A DNA stretch of 64,000 nucleotides from Phoronis australis (Eukaryota > Phoronida > Phoronidae): positions 1,053,612 through 1,117,611 of the forward strand of contig NMRA01000021.1 of the NCBI GenBank assembly GCA_002633005.1. Reading direction: 5' to 3'. Both the position numbers and the translations under genes were made by a program. This document shows positions 55,301-64,000 of this stretch, in pieces (within the stretch, counting starts at the first letter, position 1; every line of letters starts with the position of its first letter). The notes under the pieces are model-generated. The model did not search any database and had not been told where the DNA came from. It saw only the letters and a list, made by a program, of their open reading frames with translations.

Positions 55301-58300
55301 TTAAAACCCGGTTTCCAAAACGGGTAAAATCGGGAGCTAGGATTCATCAAATTTACACTCTGTGACATATTTGTAGCCTATGACAGTCTTTCTACAAAAC
55401 TGTAGTGCATTGCTATCAAACTTCATTGTTAAATTACGATCATTTTTCAAAAACATTGTGCAATAAATCCCAGTGCAAAAACTTGCCGACTGATATGTCG
55501 CTGAATCGCGATCGTCAATAGTAAAACTTGAATTCTTGAACAAAATTACAGTTTCGACTCAACAAACTACCTGAAATCCTTCTTATGTTTTACAATTTTT
55601 TAAGTTCATGTGGAGTCCAGATTAATTGCGATTAAGTTCAAATCTGCGCTACATCGTGTACTCCACAACACGAGAAAAATCTCTGGATGAACACACATGT
55701 TGTTGTCACGTGACGTTTGTTTTGAAGTTCGTCTGCCTATGAGAGTGAGTGAGCGAGCACGTGCGGGTCATCGACAACAGGCTTTGTTACAAAAGGCGGA
55801 GGATTATGCAAGAACATAGCATTTATTGGATTGTTCTTCACTTAAACAGCTGCAACGTGCAAGGTGAGTGTTGGTTAACTCACACATTTTGTGTGCACAG
55901 GCCGACTGTCGTTAGCTCAACCGTGGAGTATAACATTAATAATCCTGGGCTCAATTTAAGCTCTACATGGGTGACGAGCTGAACTATCCGGGCTCTGTGA
56001 AATTTCTGGGTCTAATGGAGACACTGAGGCAGTGGTACCTATAGTTAGCTGGCTCACTGTATCAAGACTATCGTCAAAATCCAAATTCGTTTTATGGTGT
56101 CCGTCAATAATAATGGCATGCTAAAGTTTCTTAATGTTCGTACTTCAGGAACATATAGATCCCGTGTTTTGTATATATACGCGTACGCCGCAGATCACAT
56201 CTTGGAATTTTCCGATTTGACGGATGACAATGGAATGAGCACAATAAAATTAAACAACGTCATTTTACAGCTTGTAAGAGCTATAATAAACGTATTTTGA
56301 ATATTGCAATGCATGTGTTCCAAAATCTAAATAAAATACAGAGTAGTTCTACATTATCCTAACTTGAGTCCTATATTTTTGTATCCGTGCGCGCCGAATG
56401 AAAATAATCGTGAGTGTTGCTAAATCTCTTATTCTGGGCCGATTTGAAAAATTCAAAGTTGTACCAACATTTTTTCTCACCTCTTTTCAAATATTACACT
56501 CAAAGCTACGTAAAACGCTCTCCATATAAAGTACGGTCATCTAAGCTAGATTGTAATCAGCTGAACGTATCCGCATGAGCGAAGCCAATTATCCTCGCTC
56601 GTGACTCGATGAATAGAGCAGCTATGCGGGATCTCTTTGATCGTGAGCTGAGTTCGACACAGCCAAGGTGGATAAATACGGTCTAGTTCAATCGGCAAAA
56701 CCCCACCGTTTTCCCTGATCGGCGAGGTTTGGGGCAATATTACTTAGTGGGAATGTTTATGGCATGAATGCTTCTAGGGTTGTTCATTAGTATCTAGTAA
56801 TCTAGTAATTTAAGACTAACTGAAAACTATTATCAAAATCAACAAAATGCAGATACACCCCAGTTATGATAGTCCATCAGAGGATCTGTCAAGCTACTTT
56901 GAAAATAACAAACAGACAAGCAACATCTTGTCGACAATTAAAATGACCAACAGGGTTAGGGGGTGGTACTCTAGTCCAATCTGTACAATACACAGACAAG
57001 GAAAACAATGTCGAAAATTAAAATGTAGAGCAAAAGGCAGTAGGACAGTTGAATTTGTGCTGCGGCGCAGTCACATTACATATTTCTGTGTCAAGTTTCA
57101 GCAAAATTCGTCAAGTTTTGGTAAAATTCTGACATCAAGTCATTTCACATAAAATTTGAAAGCCGAAAACAAATCTAGGTGCCATGGTAGCCAAATCCGT
57201 TGGAAAATTCCTATACGAAATTGGCTGATGCAAACACATGGACTTCAAGGACTGTGAACTGAGCACACTTTTGTCACCGATTTGAATAGGCATATTTACG
57301 TTATTTAGGGCAGTCCTGATAATGAAAACGCTCATTTCATTAAAAAAAATTAGCTTTAATACGTATAGACCTGAATCGCATGTCATCTGCTGAGGAAACA
57401 TTTGCGGTTCGTCGAAGAAGTTTGGCCGACCCCAATGGCGTGGTGGCTACTCACTATGGACTATCATCACGAGTAAAGTTACTTATGGACTGGTGTTGCA
57501 AGTCATGGGGGGGGCTCGGCTTAGTACCATGTAATGTATAATAGATACTGTCAGCAAATGACACAAGCCTGTCACTGAGCAGTATTTCTTCCCTTATTTC
57601 GCACAAAAACAGTTGCCAATATTTTCACTTCCATCATTTTGTGCTAAAAAAGTAAAGGAAGAGTTGCTGTGACCCTCGTGGCAAGCAGTAAATCAACTTA
57701 CCAAATGAACAGCTCCCTAGGCGACGACGGTAGAACAGAAAACCCATGACCAGCAAAAGACTAACTGCCCCAGCTACGCCTGTGATGATGCCGACGATAG
57801 CACCCACAGTCATGTTGTTCGGCTCTTTAGAGCTTTTGCCAGTATGGGGACCTACAACAGTGGCTGGTGCAGTGCTANTGTGACGTTGAACTCCCGTGTT
57901 ACAGTTCTCACGCACGGAACACAGTTTGGCGAGGATGCAACCTTGCACAAGCAAATGCGGTTGTCACCATACTTCTGTGGTTGAAGCTTACAGGAGAAAA
58001 TAAATGAAGGACGCATAGATTACAGGGTGTTTAAAAAGTTGTGGACACAATTTGAAACAGCTAACCACTTATGTCTCAATTTAGAATCACCAGGGTGTAT
58101 GCGAATACTCAAACTAAACAATTCAGTAAAGCCAAGTCAAACAACAAGAATTGGGGATATTTAGAAAGCGACCTTTCAAAAACGTCAAATGAAACCGAAT
58201 ACAGGCTTGTGCATATTTTCGGAACCTGTGACAAAATGAAGCAGTGTTAAAGCAACTAATTATCAATAATTAGACATAGTTACTAGTATCTTGTTAAATG

Positions 58301-61300
58301 ACACTAATTATTTGTGTGAAATCACGATCCCAAAATATGCTTTGTTTTTCAGAAGAATTCACAAGATTTTCAAAACATGCAAACAGTTACTGAAAATAGA
58401 GCACTGGTGGTTCAGTGGTAGAATTTATTATACTGAAAATACGCGCATCAGCATACTTTTGGAGAACTTTCCGAAAACACGTGCATGGGTGTGTTTTGGG
58501 GTGGACCTAGTTCTGAAAATTCTCAGTAGTTTGTGTGTAACTGAGCTCCTAACTGAAAGACACACCAATTCAGCATCACTTCAGAATTAAGCAGAAACCT
58601 TGAAAGGCAAACTTAAAAGCACAATAATTGGTTTTGTCCCGATTTTTTAGCAGCCACTCAAACCACACTCCCTTTGGAAACAAGTGAATTACTACTGCAG
58701 CAGTTGCCAAGCCATTTCAAACAAAGGCAACGCCGAGCATTGAAATGCAACTACAAATGCATCACTAATGGTGTGCTTCGTGGGGTGTATATTTGTATCA
58801 TAAAAATGGCCACTAGATGGCGCAAAATACATCAAACCCATCCGAAAATGGGAGCACATCATCGTTTTTTAACACCAAGTTATTTACCAAATTTCGTAAC
58901 AATCTGTCAAGGAACTTCTGAGAAACAAAGGAAAACAGAAAAAACAAAATTGCCACTAGGGGACACAGTTTTCGCCGGATTCGTCTGAAAGTCTTCCTCA
59001 TCCGTTGTCAATTTCACATAAATACACTTGCAGTAGATCTAGGAAATACAGCTACGAGCGCAAGAAAAGAAATGCCACTAGGAGGCGCCACAGCAGTCAA
59101 AGACGTTGGAAAATCAACTTCAACTGTCCTCTTTATGCTATGAACAAAAGTCATATATGCCAATTTTCATAGTCATCCTTAGAATAGTTTGGTTGATGGA
59201 GAGGATGATGCTAAAAACAGACTCGAAAACAGCGAAAATGGCCACTAGGTGGCGCAAAATACCTCAATCAAATCTGAAAATGGGTGACAGCACCATCTGA
59301 TCAATGTCCCAAAGAGTTAATCTAATTAAAACTTACCTCAATTCGGTAGGTACCAATTGGCACATTTTCAAAGGTAACAGCGTGATGTTTAGCATTAAGG
59401 TCCTGCAAAAAGAGGAACGCAGCAGTTAAATAGTTCAAAGTGTTTATTTTTACTACCTTGCTTAATAGCCCAAGTTTAGCCAGACAGTAATCGATCATAA
59501 ATCATGACTTTATCAACAGTACTGTTGCCATATGTAAATGAGATAAATTTTGACTTTTTAATTGGTAAATGCAATAAGAAAAAGTCAGACTGAAGTGCCT
59601 CTTAAACAAGACAAGAGTTCACCCAATCAGAATCAAATTGTCATCCATATCAAGCCAGTCAAGTGAATGTTTAATTGTATTGCTAAATTTATCAATTTTA
59701 GCAGGATTCCCGGTGTACTGTCTTTTTGTGATAGAACTGCTGAATCCTGTTAAAATGACTCCTTCAACGTGCACAATTCCGTCAAACCCATCGCAGTCAC
59801 GTGACTGCCAAGTATCTACTTTCATTATACACTGGAGTCTTCAACAGAACTCTGTGAAACTGAATTAAACTTTCACAATCCGGTGCATAGAACAAGACTC
59901 TCAAAACTATCCGTAAATAGCTCAAATGAGCGCACATACCAGGAACGCGTGACAAACAACAAATTTTAATTACGCTTAACATTCTTCATTCATTTAGCAT
60001 ACAATATGGTCAAGAAGAGAAATTCTATTTCCCCACAAAACAAAGATTAAATTTTTTTTATTCTATTACTAACTAAATATGGCTTGTACTATGCAGGCGC
60101 CACCAAACAACTTTTTGGTAAATTTTGCAATATTTTCAGTAAAGTACACTCAGGAACCCAATGGTCGTCCGCCTAAGCATAAAACCGGCTTGTTGTCGTA
60201 CTCACCCAATTATTCCACTTCAAAGTTATGCTCTGAATAGGGTTTGATTTAACTCTCACAAATATGTAATATTCGTTGATTCAAAAGTTTTCTTTCATTT
60301 ATGCCGAGTTGTTTCAACTGTGCATTGCTTTTCGGCAGCCATTTTATAATGACACCTATGGTCGTCATATGCTGGCGACTTTTGAAAGAACAGAAAACCA
60401 TGCAGAAAAAAGACCAAGAAAATAGTGGAATGTGGTTTACAACAATTCTAGTTCAAACACAAACTGTGTTACTGGTATATAGAATTCTAAATCAATTAAA
60501 ATTGGTTCAGAATTTCAGTAAAATTAATAATGATTGTTTTATTCCCGATAGACCTTACTTATTTTCTATTTGTGACCTCTTTATTTGACTTTTTGCTCTT
60601 GTTGTACTTAACATCACTTATCTCTGCTATATTTCTTTTTCTTTTCAGTTTTTCTTCATTTTCTGTTAATACCTTGTCAATCAAAACAGAACTGTAACGC
60701 TTTGAGACTTGGTCAGCGGAAGTTGATCACTGAACCTCAGTGCAGTTGTTCTAATAAATTACCCAGGCAATATCATATTGTTTGATTTTTTTTCTCACCT
60801 TTAACAGGCTTCTGCAATCATAAATTAATAAGTACATAAATACCCAAGTTGCATGTGCATTTTATTGCTCAATCTCTTCTTATACGTTTAATTATGTCAT
60901 GCTGTGTTGTATGTAACAATGCAGTATAGTGAAATAAAATCAATGTTTTACTTTATTGGTGGCCACTCTCTATCAATTCAAGTTTTTTAATTTTCTTCAA
61001 ATAAATCCAAAATGCCTTAGCCAAAAATTTCAACATAAATGTTGAGCTCAGTACTGTGTTTTGCAATAAAAAACAAGTGGACAATATTCGATGACCAGTG
61101 TGCGAGCCGAAACTGTTAAGCACCCAGCGTGTTGCATTTGTCTGCTGTGTTTTTCCTTTGGCCTAACAGGTGTCGGTTAGTGCCTGGGATAAATAGATAC
61201 AATGCATAAACAATCCCTGGGTTGTTTTTTTTCCGTCTGAAGAAAATTTAATTTCGAAAATATCTTCAGAAAATAAACAAAAAAGTGCATTACTAAAATC

Positions 61301-62197
61301 TACAAGTTTTTACGTGGTTTCAAAAAACAGTCGGTAAATACACTGATTTTCGTCTCAGTTCTTCGATGCGCGTTCCTCCCGAGAGGTTAGTACCTAACGT
61401 GCAGACGAGCACTCTAGATTGGAACGCTAAGTCCCGCGTAGCTGCGCTGCACGCGAAACAAGATTGCGGACGACCATTGGAGCTTGACAACAATAGGTAT
61501 CCCCACTATAATACGTGATAAGTTTTGTGCAAAATAAGGGGGAAATACTGAACTAAAATTTCAAGTATAAAAATACCATCACCTTGACCACAATGTACGG
61601 TGTTGAAAAAAACAATGATTTTGCATGGGTAATAGTCTGATATAATGTGCCCGAAATTTGAGAACCAGTTTTCTCTACTGAATAACGGGCATCAAACTCA
61701 GGTTCACAATATACGAGCACATTATATCAGACTATTGCCTTTTGCATGAGGAGGATCATTATTTGGATTGCTACTTCTTGAGCTCTGGTTCCCAAAAAGT
61801 GAGGTGGTTGAGCCAGGTGACCAGTAGTTATGAACTGCCAGTCCTTCCCAAGTTCAAAAAAGCCCCTTTAATTTGAGAAAGGAAAAAGTCAAAACCATTT
61901 TCATAGACTGGTGAATAATCTCAACAGAACTTAATAACTAATTTGACAGACAGCAGGTTCATGTTGGTTACAACTGATTTCACAGTCATGCTCATCTAAC
62001 ATCAGTACTTACCACGACAACATCATTTTTCTTTTGAAGGAACCTGTCACTTCCAGCTATGGCCAGGTAGACATCATACTTTTTAAAGTTATACTCTGGT
62101 GGCGCTAGTGTGAATGTAACCGTGACCAGGCGTTCAGCCTCGTTGATATCGTAAACCATAAACGAATACCAATATGCTGTGTTTGCAATGTCACTGT
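51272..62197 (-). CDS. Interleukin-17 receptor D-like, 3' five exons (5' end outside window)
   Basis: Single-pass cytokine receptor of the IL-17R family, which signals by SEFIR-SEFIR contact with Act1/CIKS-type adaptors and, for IL17RD (Sef), also restrains FGF/Ras signalling. Exons in gene order: 62197-62013, 59402-59337, 57974-57702, 54477-54406, 52305-51272. Introns are GT-AG and phases run 0, 0, 1, 1. Part of the ectodomain, a transmembrane helix, a basic-proline linker, a SEFIR domain and a ~200-residue tail are visible. Signal peptide and N-terminal exons must lie beyond the right edge of the window or be too short to see. The SEFIR stretch FANFLYKLCGCHVIFDRWEQ closely follows the IL17RD/IL17R form (FA-FLQ--CGC-V-LDLWE). 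IL17RD is the best guess among paralogues; the family is certain. Confidence 0.9.
52306..54405. other. IL-17R-like intron between linker and SEFIR exons
   Basis: A 15-bp trimer (CCCATGACTTACA words, 52554-52600) is the only repeat noted. No further exon fits the phase-1 to phase-1 junction. Confidence 0.55.
52554..52600 (+). repeat. 15-bp tandem trimer
   Basis: Three head-to-tail copies of CCCATGACTTACA with two variable bases. Confidence 0.85.
54406..54477 (-). CDS. IL-17R-like exon D: juxtamembrane linker
   Basis: 72-nt exon with acceptor TGTGCAG and donor GTAAAG, phase 1 at both ends, so it can be skipped without breaking frame. It encodes KKGKGGIAIVGPSPRPKRPL then SPK, a basic, proline-rich cytoplasmic linker between the transmembrane helix and SEFIR. 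No homology was recognised; the call rests on splice sites and phase. Confidence 0.65.
54478..57701. other. IL-17R-like intron, nothing recognised
   Basis: Phases of the exons on either side fit directly. Open frames here are short and unsupported. Near 55230-55300 a stretch with CCCCGCGGGTGC resembles transposon ends but could not be assigned. Confidence 0.5.
57702..57974 (-). CDS. IL-17R-like exon C: Cys-rich stem and transmembrane helix, with a frame break at an N
   Basis: The acceptor CCACAG opens KYGDNRICLCKVASSPNCVP, a cysteine-rich stretch in frame with exon B. After REFNVT the base at 57878 is N and the reading frame shifts by one: beyond it STAPATVVGPHTGKSSKEP and MTVGAIVGIITGVAGAVSLL then LVMGFLFYRRR, a clear transmembrane helix with a basic stop-transfer. 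In each frame alone there is a stop near (TAG at 57854-57852, TGA near the exon start), so one base is probably missing at the N. Donor GTAAGT, phase 1. Confidence 0.8.
58398..58424 (+). repeat. 5' half of a tRNA-Gly-like sequence
   Basis: GCACTGGTGGTTCAGTGGTA then GAATT matches the 5' half of eukaryotic tRNA-Gly, including a perfect A box TGGTTCAGTGG. The anticodon and T arms do not follow, so it is a tRNA fragment or SINE head. Confidence 0.6.
58809..59300 (+). repeat. GCCACTAGGNGGC repeat family, block 2
   Basis: Four cores in 450 bp: GCCACTAGATGGCGC at 58809, GCCACTAGGGGAC at 58952, GCCACTAGGAGGCGCC at 59074 and GCCACTAGGTGGCGC at 59241, with CCAAATTTCGTAAC and GAATAGTTTGGTTGAT words between. 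It ends about 35 bp from exon B of the receptor gene. Confidence 0.85.
59337..59402 (-). CDS. IL-17R-like ectodomain exon B
   Basis: Small 66-nt exon, DLNAKHHAVTFENVPIGTYR then IE. VTFENVPIGTYRIE is the F/G strand of a fibronectin-like fold (F-NVP-G-Y-V). Acceptor TTTGCAG, donor GTAAGT, phase 0 at both ends, in frame with its neighbours. Confidence 0.85.
59403..62012. other. IL-17R-like intron between exons A and B
   Basis: Holds the inverted repeat at 61631-61736. Otherwise AT-rich with nothing recognised. Confidence 0.6.
61631..61736 (+). repeat. 20-nt perfect inverted repeat with 66-nt loop
   Basis: AATAGTCTGATATAATGTGC (61631-61650) pairs exactly with 61717-61736. The loop contains TTTGAGAACCAG and CTACTGAATAACGGG, the same words as the hairpin at 39275-39336. 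Confidence 0.9.
62013..62197 (-). CDS. IL-17R-like ectodomain exon A
   Basis: Acceptor TTATTCAG opens DSDIANTAYWYSFMVYDINE; then LVTVTFTLAPPEYNFKKYDV and YLAIAGSDRFLQKKNDVVV. It looks like the first fibronectin-like domain of IL-17RD (beta-rich, APP-E-x-F-x-x-Y-x-V-Y). Donor GTAAGT, phase 0; 185 nt. The phase-1 acceptor needs a further exon upstream, not seen in 62198-64000. Confidence 0.85.
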
Positions 62198-62499
62198 CTG
62201 AATAAAGAAGAAATGTGATTTCAATTTGATACCTTAATAGTTACACCAGACTTCAGAATAAACTGGATATTCATGATTGACAAAACTTTGACATGAAAAC
62301 CAGGACTCCGCAGATGTTGCTCCACGCACTTGGTCACATTCAAGACCCTTATTCAAACTTATTCCAAATGATTTTCTTTCAGCACAAAATAAATATTTAA
62401 CTAAATTTAAAACAAGATCACCACAGAGAGTTGAAATGCGACCACGAATGCAGCGCAAACAGTGACCTCTATGGGTTTATATTTGAATCATATAAATGA

Positions 62500-63520
62500 C
62501 ACAAAATACATCGAGTCCATGCAAAAACTGGTATGTGTCGTCAAAGCTATTTACCAAATTTCAAAAAATCTGTCAAGGAACTTCTGAGAAACCAAGGTAC
62601 ATGACAAAAATGAAATTGCCACAAGGAGGCTATAGGCGCAAAAAGAACATATTAAATGCCACTAAGAGGCACCACAGTAGGTGAAGTCATCGGAAAATCA
62701 TCGTCAGACATCCTCTTCACAATATACATGTCCATTTCCACAATCATCCTTAGAATGGTTTGGTTGAGGGGCATTTACCAAAAAACATACTCTTAAATGG
62801 CCACTGGGTGCCACAAAGTGCCTCAAATTCATCTGAAAACCAGATGATAGCCTCACCTCACTAACAGAGTCCTATCTGCAAAATAATGTTATGAAAATCT
62901 GTTGACGACCTTTGAATATAGAGACAGGTACACTTAAAAAATAAAATTACCACTAGGGGCATACCAGTACTCCGATCTGTTAGAAAGTAGTCGTCCTCTG
63001 TTGTAAACTTCATATAAATACACCAGCAAAATTCATTAAAGATCCTGTTGAGTGCTCAGGAGATACAGCCATGGGAACAAAAACAAACAAAACTGCCACT
63101 AGGAGTCGCCACAGTAGTCAAAATCGTCGGAAAATAATTGTCAGCCGCCCTCTACACAGTAAGAACATATACGCCAATTTTCAAAATCATTCCTAGAGCG
63201 GTTTGGTTGATAGAAGGAAGACGCCAAAAAAGCAGCTCGAGAACACTACAAATGGCCCCTAGGTGTTGCAAAGTATCTCGAATCCGTCCAAAAACGGGAA
63301 TATGGCATCAACTCACTAATAGATGACTAACTGTCAAATTTTATGAAAATCCGTTGAGGACCTACGAAGATACAGAGGTAAATCAAAATTAAAATTGCCA
63401 CTAGGGGGCACACCGGTAGTCGAGGGAGGTCTGAAATTCGTTGTCAACCGTCATATGCTTCATAGGAACATATCTGCCAAATCTCATAAGATCCTGAGTT
63501 AGGGTTTAGAAGAAACAGCT
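62500..63520 (+). repeat. GCCACTAGGNGGC repeat family, block 3
   Basis: Cores at 62618, 62658, 62800, 62949, 63095, 63254 and 63397 (the last GCCACTAGGGGGCAC), spaced mostly 140-160 bp. CCAAATTTCA and GAAAATCCGTTGAGGA boxes and GATACAG words lie between them. The order of words matches blocks 1 and 2. Confidence 0.85.
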
Positions 63521-64000
63521 GCGGACGCCCCGACAGAGATGATGGCAACATGCAATCATATAATTATGTGGTGGCATAAAAAATAATTTTTGATCCAACA
63601 AAATGGCCACCAAAGTTATACATCATTTAATTTCCTTTGAACTGCTAGCCACAAAAAAGGTAAACATTTGGCAGCTACATCTGAGTGAACACCAGCACCC
63701 TCTACAGGCCTTAGACAATGAAGATTGCATCAAATGTCAACACCGCCAAAAAGGTGACTTTTGAATAGCTATTTTGCCCAACATGGCAGCAACATAATTT
63801 TCTTAAGGATTCACAACAAATGCACCTGCATAGAAATGCACTTTTGACCTAAAACATCAGTGCTTAGGGCCATCAGAAAACCTTCACCAGGAAAAGCAAG
63901 TTCCAGCAATCTTCTTAATATTATTTAGACATTTAGGTTTCACAAGGTAAGCCACGGCTCATTAGCAACATAATATTCAAACAGGGACATACTTTTTTCT
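63521..64000. other. Right edge, nothing recognised
   Basis: No further exon of the IL-17R-like gene was seen before the window ends. Confidence 0.6.

Noticed and set aside
58398-58470. tRNA-Gly gene
   Set aside because: Only the 5' half matches; the anticodon loop and T arm are absent.

Overview
The window is draft genomic DNA from an animal, most likely a marine invertebrate bilaterian. Coding sequence is split into many short exons with GT-AG introns, there are three single N bases, and most of the sequence is introns and transposon debris. One gene has the invertebrate form of contactin, with a C-type lectin-like domain (CTLD) ahead of the Ig domains. The other is an IL-17 receptor with a SEFIR domain. 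The sequence does not fix the phylum; a lophotrochozoan, ambulacrarian or lancelet would all fit.

All convincing genes are on the minus strand. Positions 1-4300 hold the edge of a ~258-bp satellite, hAT-like transposon ends, a broken THAP zinc-finger exon on the plus strand (1742-1936) and a well-kept terminal exon of a YqaJ-type nuclease (4064-4281, minus). A 16-bp tandem array follows at 4341-4546. Positions 9691-38376 hold an apparently complete contactin gene. I resolved 25 coding exons whose splice phases all agree, giving 3798 nt (1265 codons plus stop). The order is signal peptide, CTLD, six Ig, four FN3 and a GPI-anchor signal. The GPI exon (9691-9821) lies 1.76 kb beyond the last FN3 exon and is found only by following the phase-1 splice.

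Positions 38.4-51.3 kb are intergenic and repeat-rich. They carry a GC-rich ~62-bp minisatellite, a ~70-bp array, a pogo-like transposon relic with a transposase tail, tRNA-derived SINE-like pieces and copies of terminal-inverted-repeat elements. Positions 51272-62197 hold the 3' part of an IL-17 receptor D-like gene. Five exons cover part of the ectodomain, the transmembrane segment, a basic linker, the SEFIR domain and the cytoplasmic tail. Its start lies beyond the right edge. One exon switches frame exactly at an N, which points to an assembly error.

The two genes act in different settings. Contactin is a GPI-anchored adhesion protein of glia, neurons or septate junctions. The IL-17 receptor signals through SEFIR-SEFIR contacts to Act1-type adaptors. 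I found no operon, CRISPR array or evidently new enzymatic system. The most interesting material is structural: a dispersed repeat family that seeds CTCF-like GCCACTAGGTGGC cores, a minisatellite that copies the splice donor of contactin exon 21 and is itself split by a transposon, a 122-nt near-perfect palindrome in a contactin intron, and a master/MITE pair of a pogo-like transposon.
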